Positions 42,552 through 51,974 of a stretch of DNA of 64,000 nucleotides are shown piece after piece; positions within the stretch are counted from its first letter, which is position 1; the number at the start of each line of letters is the position of its first letter. The notes beneath the pieces are model-generated. The model saw only the letters and a program-made list of their open reading frames with translations, did not search any database and was not told the DNA's origin. The position numbers and the translations under genes were made by a program. Source of the stretch: Symbiodinium kawagutii (Eukaryota; Sar; Dinophyceae; Suessiales; Symbiodiniaceae); contig VSDK01022105.1 in assembly GCA_009767595.1 (NCBI GenBank), positions 410,684-474,683 of the forward strand. The letters run 5' to 3'.

Positions 42552-44265
42552 ATAGTCGTTGAAGCATCATTGTTGGTGATTGTCCCTTCCTAATCCCTAT
42601 CATACACCATTATAACCACATATTGATGGACAAACCAATATTTTCCCCAAATTTACCACTATTAACTCTAGTGAACTTATTATCTACCATTATTAACCAT
42701 TGTAACCACCATGTCAACCCTCATAACTACCGTCATCACCATTATAACCGCCATTTGATGGACCAGCCAATGTTAGATCGCCACCCGCAAGAACCGGGTC
42801 AGGCAGCTGGAGGCCAGTGACAACCATCGTCGACACTTGGCCAGATATAGATGTAGTGGTATTCATCCTTATAGTATAAAGATACATGTAGACAGTATAT
42901 ACATTTGTATATCTTTATATTTATATATATATATACATGTATAAATATATTTTAGCACCCCACACATATATCTCTCTATATATATATATTTAGATTTAGA
43001 TATGTACATATGTGTATATCTATTTATTCAAATATTATATATATATATAGATGGCCTTTTCAGTGGCAAATATCAGTTGAAATTTGGCTTACATAATGAC
43101 AATGTCACTGCCATACATCCAAAGACCAAGAGACGTGGATCTCAGGGGGGCTAGGATGTATATATATATATAAATATCTCTATTTCTATATCTATTTCTA
43201 TATCTATATATATATATTTAGATGTTTATACCCAGATTTGACTTGCATATATGTACATGCAAACACATAATGTTCGATTAAAATGTATGGGTTTATATTT
43301 ATACATACCGTAGCAGATAGGTGTGTATGGCATCCATAGATTATCATAGATGCATATGTATGCCTACGGATATTTACACACATGTGCTTCGCAAATGAAA
43401 AAAGAACAACTTCGTGTACATTCACACACATAAAGATATATAACATTAAGAATGTTTATATATACATATATACATATTTATTTAAATGTTCATTTGTATA
43501 TACATGTATACCTGCATATGTCGCATACGTGGATGTACATGCATGTTTGTATGCACATGTAGTAGTAATAAAAAGCAATTAATATGTAATTATAAACATT
43601 TACGCTTGCATGCGTGTACCTAAATTTACAGGTAAATGTGGTCGACATGCACAAGTATCCCCCAGCATGGCAAAAGGTCATCCCAACTGATTCCATTCGA
43701 CATCATCAACTTCTGGAATTCACCTTGATTCACCATCGTTGTCCATGTCATTCCATGGTTGATTACAGTAACCAGATGGATTAATTAGTGGTTTTAATGG
43801 TTGATAAATGTCCATGGTTGCCAAGCATTGTGAAAAAGTGCAACAGGATTGCAGAGGAAACAAGGAAGAGGCATAATTTTGTCCACCAACCATTTTGCAC
43901 AGCAGCGATGCTTTCATGTTGTTTCAGTAACTTCGCCAAGACTCTGCAAGTTTGCGGTCAACCATCATTTTTAATTCACCATGAATTATCATGATCATCC
44001 AGTATAAACCCTTGGTGACCATCACTGACCAGTATGCATTATCACTTTGAGAAATCAACCTTTCTTAGCAATCATGCTCGATCATTCGACAGCCATGCGT
44101 CATCCTTGGAAAACATGAGTACCAACATTTCAACCATTAGTATTCCATTACTAAGCATGACTAGGGATTACAACCATGAATCAACCATATATGCAACCAT
44201 TGATTATCCATTAGTATACCATTACGAACCATATTCAATGGTCATCAATTACGAACCATTGTATC
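42552..44265. other. Non-coding, AT-rich with TA/CATA microsatellites
   Basis: TATATA runs at about 42920-43050 and 43157-43220, CATGTATA words to 43620, then unremarkable sequence. Short Tyr/Cys/Ile-rich frames are artefacts. Confidence 0.5.
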
Positions 44266-44352
44266 GCTAATTACAACCATTCATTAACTAATTACAACCA
44301 TAAATTAACAAATTACAACCATAAATCAACAAATTACAACCATAAATTAACC
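44266..44352. repeat. 21-bp tandem repeat
   Basis: Four copies of AATTACAACCATAAATTAAC-type units with minor variation. Confidence 0.8.
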
Positions 44353-44416
44353 ATCACTTAGCCATTGATCTCTCGTCACCGGCTCCCATCTTCTCACCGC
44401 TGAGAATCGGGCGCAG

Positions 44417-44467
44417 CAGACTTCCTCTACGTGGCCTTTGAAGGCGCGGATGGCTGGCACCAGCTGG
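44417..44467 (+). CDS. Short putative exon
   Basis: Between GGGCGCAG and CTGG|GTAAAG the frame (two leading bases, phase 1 out) reads DFLYVAFEGADGWHQL. The upstream acceptor CGCTGAG gives the same frame with SGAA added. Very protein-like for its length, in a GC-rich island. No domain is recognised. Confidence 0.4.
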
Positions 44468-44525
44468 GTAAAGGCGACGGAAAGAAAGGGTGAACCATTT
44501 TTTCGGTGAAGGGATCAACTGGTAC

Positions 44526-44631
44526 CCACAAGGTAGGCCCCCAATCACTTAGAAGTTGGTTTATAACTAAGTTAACTAGGGTTAACTACCACTTATAGGT
44601 GTTATAACCCCACTTACAACTGGGTCAATAT
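44526..44631. repeat. Family B foldback element (right end lost)
   Basis: CACAAGGTAGGCCCCCAATC, GTTGGTTTATAACTAAGTTA, ACTAGGGTTAACTACC and TTATAACCCCACTTAC. The terminal GGGGGCCCACC is missing. Confidence 0.75.
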
Positions 44632-44713
44632 TTACCAGCAATAATGGAGGATGATAACCAACCATAATATAGGGGATAACAACCAACAATAATAGGGGAT
44701 ATACCAGCTATAT

Positions 44714-44835
44714 ATGGCGAGCTGGGTCAAGCAGTTAACCAACCAAGTTTATGGTGGTTATTACCCAGCCAACTATAGGGAAAACAATGGTTAATGATAG
44801 GGGAACCAGGGGGAATAAGGGTTTGACCCACTGCC
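44714..44835. repeat. Family C foldback element
   Basis: TGGCGAGCTGGGTCAAGCAG at the left, GGGAAAACAATGGTTAATGA and TAGGGGAACCAGGGGG inside, GGTTTGACCCACTGCCA at the right. Confidence 0.85.
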
Positions 44836-45117
44836 AACTGGCAACTAGAATGCTGGTAACTAGACATGGTTCGCAGTGAAGGGATTAATTGGTAACTAGA
44901 ATGCTGCTAACTTGCTAGGCCGAGCAATTTTTGATAGCCTTACCAAAGTGGGTATTTTCAAATGGTTGTTTGTAAGAAGGGTAAGCGGGGGACTGGAAAG
45001 TTGATTTGGTTAAGTATTACAATGTATTACAGTAGTAGCTTTAGATGCAGTATGGAATGCGTATAGTTATAAAGAAACTGATGTATATTTTAATACCATA
45101 AGATGTAGGATGAAACA

Positions 45118-45636
45118 ATGGAAGATGTAGTCTGCAATGTGGCAAACTCTCTACTGTATAAAACATTTCCGGAATTCAATATGAGCATCCTTTCTCAGGA
45201 GCCCATTGGTTTGGACTTTGGATGGCCTCACGGAAGTGTAACTTCACCATGTTGCAGACTTGCAGCAGGCCGCGAAGATGTAGCTCCGCAAACTGGCTGT
45301 TGAATGGGGTCAATCTATGTCAATCTACGATCTTGACCCATGAGGGATCCATGTAAAGAAGCCCCGGCCAGTTTCACAGCTGAACATGTTGAACTTCCAT
45401 TGCGCAGATGTGGTTGGATGAAAATCAGGGACCTTGATCGCCAAATTACCTCGGATCTGCCCATTTCGCTGAACCCTACGAAGCCACCCGGCTTCTGACT
45501 TCGCAGCTTGGTTTTCACTGACTTCATCAGGAAGCTGATGCTGCTAGTGGGCGAGTCTCATTGGCAAATGTTGTGTTGGTTGCAAGCAGTGCTCTATGGT
45601 TTCTTGGTCCAATGTCAAGAGAAGTCGGTGGCTTCT
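45118..45636 (+). pseudogene. Coding-like frame interrupted only by TGA codons
   Basis: One plus-strand frame runs through the region with good composition but is cut by four in-frame stops, at 45301, 45334, 45496 and about 45634, all TGA. Between them are segments such as AEHVELPLRRCGWMKIRDLD, RQITSDLPISLNPTKPPGF and FTDFIRKLMLLVGESHWQML. This fits a decayed gene in which CGA has become TGA by deamination of methylated CpG. It could equally be several exons split by short introns. No domain is recognised. Confidence 0.35.
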
Positions 45637-45661
45637 TGAGCAATAAACCGTCTAAGATATA

Positions 45662-45702
45662 TGGGCATTTCTCAAAAACAGGGGACCCTCAAATCATCCC
45701 TA
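45662..45702. repeat. Family A element, left end only
   Basis: GGGCATTTCTCAAAAACAGG then GGACCCTCAAATCATCCC. The remainder is not recognisable. Confidence 0.55.
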
Positions 45703-46192
45703 CATGGTTTGGTGTAGATGATCCATGGCTGAAAAATGAAACCGTCCACCAGCCCAATTATCCATTGGCTTAACCAGGCAATTGACCATATATAACCAGC
45801 TAATTCATCAGCTCATTATAGCCATGTATAACCATTAACCAGCTAATGACCACCATTAACCAGCCAATTGACCATTGCTTGGTTGGTTAAGCACCTGACC
45901 CAACCAGTCATATGTGTCTTCCGATGCCAGGTGGCGATTTCTCCGGCACTTCCTTCAGATTGAACGAGAGTGACCGAGGGTACCAGGTGCCTCACCGTTA
46001 TGGGATGAAGGGATGGAAGCACAAGTAGTTGCATGGGATGGTTATATATCATGGTGATATTATAGTGATATCATGGGGATATAATAGTTATTTATCTGGT
46101 CATGGTGGTTATTTAGAAATGGGATGGTGATATAATAGTGATATAGTGGAAGTGCTATTGTAGTGCTGGGCTGAGCTGGATTATTACTGTAC

Positions 46193-46290
46193 TGGCTGGT
46201 GGTTTTGAATATGTTTCATTTTTCCTAAATAGAAAAATCGAATGGTCGGTTGACACATATTTTTCATAAGGGGGTGGTTCCCCCACCAGA
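46193..46290. repeat. Family D foldback element
   Basis: GGCTGGTGGTTTTGAATATG, TTCATTTTTCCTAA, GGTCGGTTGACACATATTTT, TCATAAGGGGGTGG and CCCCCACCAG. Confidence 0.7.
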
Positions 46291-46561
46291 TTAAACAACA
46301 ATCGACTTTGGGTACACTTCTCAATTCGTTGGAAATGTTTGACAATTATCCAACTATACCTGGAGTTTGCGTAAAAACGTTTCACTCTATTTTTTACAGA
46401 GCACATTAGATTTGGATTTGTAGAAGTGAAGCGCATATCTCCAGACAGATCTGGGTGTGCAAGATTGTCACAAATGTTTCTTTATGATGCTTGTTGCTCA
46501 CCTCGGCATCCCATGAGCTTCAGCGGATGACGCACCGCCTCCGCGTAGCTTAGCAAGTCAG

Positions 46562-46624
46562 TGCGGAAGCCAATGGAATGTTACGACCATCCGCCTAGTA
46601 TCAACCCCTGGCCCTTCCTGAAAC
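46562..46624 (+). CDS. Putative exon
   Basis: After AAGTCAG (two leading bases) the frame reads RKPMECYDHPPSINPWPFLK up to AAAC|GTATTG, phase 1 out. It stays open beyond the donor to 46665. No domain is recognised. Confidence 0.35.
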
Positions 46625-46669
46625 GTATTGATGGGGCCAGTCAAATCCAACTCAATACGAAACTATAGG

Positions 46670-47283
46670 GGGCTAGTGATGGTGACTGAGGCTTTGGCTA
46701 CTGATGATTACCAATGATTGACACTGGTTGATAATGGTAGATTATTTGCATTAGCATTAGTTTCTGATGATGATTAGTAAGGTTTCATGATGGTGATGGT
46801 CACTGCTAGTTCTTAATCATGGATCGACACTCATGTTCATGAACTATGGTTCACAATTATGTTCATTGACAAAACTGATCATGGAATGGTTGAAATGATG
46901 CCAAATTGATGACTGCTGTTGGCAGATAATCACCATCACTGATTAGTGATGACTTCCGTTCCTAGTATCACTACACTTCATTTTGTTGCATCACCGGTCA
47001 TCTCCGGTTTCATATCACGCTATAAATATTTAACTTGGACGTCAAACAACTAGCAAGATATCCACACCCAGCGAAATCAGCCACACAGACCCCCAGGTCA
47101 TTGTGTTTTAGTCCCACTAGTTAAATTATCCGAAATCATTCCCACCATTAACATAAGTTTAGCATCGACAATGAAGGTGTTCACCACCCCACGTATGGGA
47201 TGAGTTGATGACTGACCATCCAATGATAAATTGCTATAGTTCATCTCCCAGCAGCTGGACTGGTTTGGTCATCCTTGACCCAG
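46670..47283. other. Non-coding stretch
   Basis: Degenerate GATTGACACTGG, TTGATAATGG and TGATGATG words. No gene is seen. Confidence 0.4.
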
Positions 47284-47412
47284 GGCTGACCCTACGAAGA
47301 CAGAGCTTCCAAGACCAACCTGTGAGGCCAAATGGTTTGATTGTCCGCTCCATGACAGCACGGCTGAAGCCACATTCTCCCGCCTTCAAGTGGCAAAGAA
47401 GGACAGAGATAA
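47284..47412 (+). CDS. Putative exon
   Basis: After TTGACCCAG (one leading base) the frame reads ADPTKTELPRPTCEAKWFDC then PLHDSTAEATFSRLQVAKKD, up to GATAA|GTATCG. A second plus frame (47205-47432) is open over the same bases. This one has the better charge pattern. No domain is recognised. Confidence 0.35.
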
Positions 47413-47679
47413 GTATCGGAGAGGGGACATAAGGGCTTCCAGAAGTTTTCCATTGGGCTAGGTCACCCCCTTACAACTCGCAGGAATCGCCCCGGCAAAG
47501 TTGGGCTAATAAACCAACGTATCGCTGGTTGGAGGCTCACATTGTGTAACCTTGTGTGGTGTTCCATGTATGGGTGCCCAGCTTCCCCAACACGAATGAT
47601 GTTTCTTCCCCTGCTTGATAACCTCCACGTGATCTGCTCTGGGGACTGAGGAAGTCGATGGCTGCAGCTACATGAAGCT

Positions 47680-47905
47680 ACCCCCAACATGGCTGAGGTT
47701 TTCTGTGTCAGAGGATTATGTTGTGCTTGTAACATGGGTGGCACCCCTGGTCAATGGATTTACCCTACCGCCGACCTGTATCGTTTGCAACTCCAGTGGT
47801 TTGTTTGCCTACTTCCAAATTTACCATTTGCTTGTTGAACTTAGCTATGAGCAAACTGGTGATTTGCCTGCCAGCTTACTTCAGCTGCAAGAGGATAGCT
47901 GAGTC
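47680..47905 (+). CDS. Possible exon(s), frame unresolved
   Basis: All three plus frames are open for 25 or more codons. GTPGQWIYPTADLYRLQLQ and GLFAYFQIYHLLVELSYEQT come from different frames, and each looks plausible. An exon here could bridge the phase gap between the exons at 47284 and 48289. Confidence 0.25.
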
Positions 47906-48170
47906 AGAACCAGATGAAAGTCCAACAATTTAGAGAGACTGTAGTACCTGGGCTTGTAGTATCCAGGAACAGCCTTGGCCAGCCGGAACCCCTGGGGATT
48001 TGAAACATTTGTTGACTTGCACTGAGAATTTGCAACACTGGACATAGGTTCATGTTTTCTAAGCATTGCAGGAATTTCTGTGATGTCCTTACTGACTCTC
48101 CTGAAATGACCCAACCAAGCCAGAATTTGGCCAGTGAAGCTCTGAGCATGGACAAATGCTCTTACTCAAA

Positions 48171-48272
48171 TGGTGGTTTCTCACAATAGGGAGATTCCCA
48201 AAATGGTTTGTTAATTACTTCAAATAGTTGACAAAGGATGATTTGGGGATACCGCTATTTTGAGAAACCATC
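48171..48272. repeat. Family A foldback element
   Basis: TGGTGGTTTCTCACAATAGG, AAAATGGTTTGTTAATTACT and GGATGATTTGGGGATACCGC then TATTTTGAGAAACCATC. Confidence 0.8.
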
Positions 48273-48288
48273 AAATAGAAGGTCACAG

Positions 48289-48379
48289 CCCACTGCCAAA
48301 CGAGCTTCGAATGTGTCCTGGAAGCTCTTGAGCATTCACAAGAGGGGTTCACTAATTGATGGCAATAGCAACGCGGAGG
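48289..48379 (+). CDS. Exon 1 of the phase-consistent chain
   Basis: The acceptor GTCACAG lies just downstream of a family A element, and the donor is a consensus GAGG|GTAAGT. The phase-0 frame reads PTAKRASNVSWKLLSIHKRG then SLIDGNSNAE, leaving one base (G) that completes a codon with the CA at the start of 49173. Earlier exons of the gene probably lie upstream. No domain is recognised. Confidence 0.5.
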
Positions 48380-48526
48380 GTAAGTACAAATCAGCGCGGT
48401 CCGGGCTAGAAGTGGGTAGATGTAGGTTGTCATTGCATGTGGTTGTGTCTAGAACGAGAATTCACATGTATTTTATCGCATGGTCTTCCCTGAAAAGTTG
48501 CATGCCTCATACCCTATCTCCCAGAC

Positions 48527-48783
<257 letters not shown>

Positions 48784-49172
48784 GATATCACTCTCCAGAT
48801 GGTTCTTCCTTATACGCAACTCTATGACTGGGTCACCATGCCCTGATCATTGGAGATTTGAGTCAAAACCAACCACAGCTCGACTAGTGAAGGGGCATTT
48901 GGGGGCTGTGAACAGGGAACGGGGTGCTTGACCCAGAGCGAGGGCCATTTTAAACTGATGGATTTTCCACTTACCATCAAACACCGTTATTGTCATTGTT
49001 GGTTAACGTCCCCTTCGAATCGATCTAAGCACTAGTAACCACATGCTAACCATGGTTTAATCATGGTGTTTAGTTATCAATTGTTATCAAACCAGTTATC
49101 AATTGAACTAGTTACCATGGCTTGGTGTTTAGTTATCAATTAAGCCCCTTCAAATTCCACTTGATTCCCAAG

Positions 49173-49409
49173 CAGTTTGGATCCAAATTTTTCTGGAGCT
49201 GGCCCGCCCCCAGGAGCCCGGGTGCAACCAGCAGTTTCCCTTGCAACGGCCTTGGTACACGTTGCAAGCCGAGATGGCCAAGACCAACGGGCCCCTGAAA
49301 CGCTTGCGCCTTGGTAGCGTCGAGCTCCAAGCAGAGCCACAACGTCCCGGAGATCGAACTAGTGGGTTCTTGTTGCTTGTTCTCCCTCACCAGGAAAGCA
49401 GTGGAAACC
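49173..49409 (+). CDS. Exon 2 of the phase-consistent chain
   Basis: Acceptor ATTCCCAAG, donor AACC|GTAGGA. With the G carried over, the frame reads AVWIQIFLELARPQEPGCNQ, then QFPLQRPWYTLQAEMAKTNG and RLRLGSVELQAEPQRPGDRT: 78 full codons without a stop. It leaves one base (C) for the next exon. The minus strand is also open (49136-49447) but Leu/Gly-rich. No domain is recognised. Confidence 0.5.
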
Positions 49410-49460
49410 GTAGGAAACCATAGAAAAGCCATCAAGGACACCACCAAGCCCTAGGGCCAG
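49410..49460 (+). other. Proposed 51-bp intron
   Basis: It begins GTAGGAAACC and ends AGGGCCAG. It contains the in-frame TAG that would otherwise end the frame. Its length is a multiple of three, so the frame is the same with or without it. At 51 bp it is far shorter than its neighbours, so a true stop or sequence error is an alternative. Confidence 0.35.
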
Positions 49461-49655
49461 CAGTGCCCCCCTGCCAGAACTCCTACCACCGCCCAGTGCT
49501 GAGGTGGTCGGGGCTTTACGTTTATGTGGACGGCCACACCATCGGCCTGACTAAGACTGCGCCTGTGGCGTACTGCGGTGACTATTCCTGTTTCCAGGCG
49601 AGGATGGGCAATCCCCAGGCTGCAGAGGATGGCTGGCAGAACTTGATCATGGATG
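49461..49655 (+). CDS. Exon 3 of the phase-consistent chain
   Basis: Acceptor GGGCCAG, donor GATG|GTACGC. The frame reads VPPCQNSYHRPVLRWSGLYV, then YVDGHTIGLTKTAPVAYCGD and AARMGNPQAAEDGW-like sequence near its end. One base (G) is left for 50288. If not spliced, the frame closes at a TAG at 49667. No domain is recognised. Confidence 0.5.
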
Positions 49656-49673
49656 GTACGCTCTGGTAGCCCC

Positions 49674-49770
49674 CAACCCGGCAACGTAAAGCCGATGATT
49701 TTTACCTGATTTCCTAGAGTTTCCCGCAACAAGGGGTGATTTTCCATTGCCAGGTTAAGTTCCCCGCGTG
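49674..49770. repeat. Family E-like foldback element
   Basis: CCCGGCAACGTAAAGCCGAT, TTTCCTAGAGTTTCCC and GGTGATTTTCCATTGCCAGG then TTAAGTTCCC. Diverged family E, in the intron after exon 3. Confidence 0.5.
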
Positions 49771-50157
49771 TAGTGTTGCTGGGTTAAGAATAGCATGACA
49801 TAGGTAAATGAAGGATAACAATATGATGAAGGTCTCATATCATCCAGCAAGTATCTGCGCGTGATATTTACAAGGACAAATGGATGGTAATGGTTTGCTG
49901 GGTTATGAAACTATGGGGCACAAACACAACAACCATGCTTGATGATTGTTGACGATGCTTGACTTGCACGAGAATGTTCAGGAATCAACAAACAGTCGAA
50001 GATACAGGATATCAACATATATCAGCCAATTACGACCAAACCACAGGTTGCGTCAACGCACTCAACCATACCGCCCTGGACTATGCCAGAAGAGGCAGCT
50101 TTGAACTCTGGAGGATCGGGACGTGATCTCCCCCAATTTCTAGTGATAGTGCTAAAT

Positions 50158-50260
50158 GGGTGTTTCTCAAAATAGGGGTACCCCCAAATCATCTAGCTAT
50201 TGACCATCTCTAGTAATAAACCAGCCATTTTTTGGGCTCCCTATGACTTGAGAAACCACC
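50158..50260. repeat. Family A foldback element
   Basis: GGGTGTTTCTCAAAATAGGG, TACCCCCAAATCATC, AGTAATAAACCAGCC and GGGCTCCCTATGACTTGAGA then AACCACC. It ends about 27 bp before exon 4. Confidence 0.85.
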
Positions 50261-50287
50261 AAATAGCTTCGTCCATACATGGCATAG

Positions 50288-50479
50288 CTAGCACCGGACA
50301 GAAATCGCCATGGCGATCGGCCCATGATTTCGCTCCAGCCATGATCCAGCTGCGCAGCTCGCCACGCGTGCAGGGCGTGATTGCTGCAGATATCACTCTG
50401 AAAGTGGTCGGGCAGAGCTGTGATGAGGCGATACCACAGGGGGAGGTCGACAAGATCCAACGTTGTATGAGCTTGACAG
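50288..50479 (+). CDS. Exon 4 of the phase-consistent chain
   Basis: Acceptor GGCATAG, donor ACAG|GTACTA. The G from exon 3 plus CT gives Ala, then the frame reads STGQKSPWRSAHDFAPAMIQ, LRSSPRVQGVIAADITLKVV and GQSCDEAIPQGEVDKIQRCM. One base (G) is left over. It is the most protein-like of the chain; the minus frame (50197-50505) is His/Trp-rich. No domain is recognised. Confidence 0.55.
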
Positions 50480-50887
50480 GTACTAGTGGTAATGGGATAG
50501 GTCATACTATTGGATTTATTTGTTAGGTTTATCTATTACGTTAGGTTATGAACAAGATCCATTGATCAATCCAACCCGGTACTGTTGACCTTGGATTAAT
50601 CAATTCCATAGGTTTATCGATGGGGGGGTACAGCTCAATCATGGTCAATGACAGCGATAATCAATGATGGTGAATCAGGTTCGATAATGATAATGACAGA
50701 ATAAACTGATCATGAGAATCTGAAGCCCAGATTACTCGACCACAAGTTAATCATTTAATTGAGGGGGTACCGAGTTAGTGGGAAACCTGTTGGCTCTTGA
50801 GGGATACCCCCTGCTGGTTGTCATGCAGAATGGGAAGGTATATGGCTTGAACATGGACTCAACACCGGTTGGGTTCCCTTAAACTGT

Positions 50888-51068
50888 TGGTTTTTCAAGT
50901 CCTAGGGGACCCCAAACATGGTCGGTTTATAGGTGGGTAACCATGGTCAATGATGGCAGGATTATAAGCAATAATATGGGATATACCAACTAGAATGGTC
51001 GGTTTATTACTATAAATGGTCAATAAGCTGGATATTCTGGGGGTCCCTATGACTTGAGAAACAGCCAT
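50888..51068. repeat. Enlarged family A element
   Basis: GGTTTTTCAAGTCCTAGGGG, AAACATGGTCGGTTTATAGG and GGATATTCTGGGGGTCCCTA then TGACTTGAGAAACAGCCA. The interior has an extra GGTTAACAATGG-type insert like the copy at 62327. Confidence 0.65.
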
Positions 51069-51201
51069 GTTGGTTGACATGATGTTTTATAAGGTGGTTG
51101 ATTAGCAGTGATGAATGATAATATTGTGTATCTTGGTTTTCTTATCCACTATTATCCACGATGATTTGACATAGCCATTACTACCGCAATGTTTCTTATT
51201 T

Positions 51202-51299
51202 GTTGGTAGGTGGTTGAAGACATGTGTTACTTGCTTGTAGTTATCAACAAATGGTTGCTTGACTAGTATTTTTCATAGGGGTGGTTCAACCACCAACCA
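51202..51299. repeat. Family D foldback element
   Basis: GTTGGTAGGTGGTTGAAGAC, ATCAACAAATGGTTGCTTGA, TAGTATTTTTCATAGGGGTG and GTTCAACCACCAACC. Confidence 0.75.
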
Positions 51300-51443
51300 A
51301 TTGGCCATCAACAACACTTACCATCAGCGAGGTCAACAACTACCAATGATGATGGTCCAAAAAAGATCATACACAAGAGCCGCGAATTTCCATCTACTGC
51401 GCGTTGGAAAATTAAGAATGTCGTTGCTGTGGAAGGTCCTTAG

Positions 51444-51577
51444 CTGAAGAGCCCGAGATTGCACATGTGGACAGGGCAAACTACGTCGAATTTGGGAAGT
51501 TCGACAGAAGCATCGTCATGGCTACAGGGAAAGGCTTAGAGCTCCGGTCCAGCAAGTCTGCTCATCTCATCAACGGG
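51444..51577 (+). CDS. Exon 5 of the phase-consistent chain
   Basis: Acceptor GTCCTTAG, donor ACGGG|GTGTGA. The G from exon 4 plus CT gives Ala, then EEPEIAHVDRANYVEFGKFD, RSIVMATGKGLELRSSKSAH and LING, ending in phase 0. The frame would otherwise stop at 51581. The next exon is 8 kb away because the copia element lies between. No domain is recognised. Confidence 0.55.
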
Positions 51578-51794
51578 GTGTGACAAAATAGTGGCCTGCT
51601 GAAATGCACAGTGCGACAAGATGTATCAGGAACCCACGCAGCGGGCAGCGTCTAGATGATGGTCAGGAGAATTGAATATTGTCAACTTATACGGTAGCTG
51701 AGCAGCGAGAAACCATCACCCAGCCACTCGAAATCTATTGGTGAATTCAAGCAAGTAAACTGAGTAAGGATGGTTGACAAGTCCAATATGGTGG

Positions 51795-51949
51795 TGCAAA
51801 CACGTGAGAAGCAGCTGCTAATGGACCACAACGAGCAAGCGAGCGAGAGACATGTTTTCTGAGAAGCAAAGAATCCGTGTGCCTAGTATTGGGCCAAGAT
51901 GGCCATGCAACATGATGCTGGTGACAAGGTGAAATGGGCTCCGTTCACA
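51795..51949 (-). repeat. 3' LTR of the copia element
   Basis: 155 bp, identical to the 5' LTR at 59236-59390. In element orientation it starts TGTGAACGGAGCCC and ends CACGTGTTTGCA, so it has TG..CA ends. No TATA-like or AATAAA signal is seen. The 25 bp between the stop codon and this LTR contain only GTTGGGTG as a possible polypurine tract, which is weak. Confidence 0.95.
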
Positions 51950-51974
51950 CACCCAACGTTCTATGTTCACCTTG

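Noticed and set aside
47463-47744. 93-codon minus-strand frame
   Set aside because: Composition (His/Ser/Cys/Pro-rich, low charge) and lack of context argue against it.
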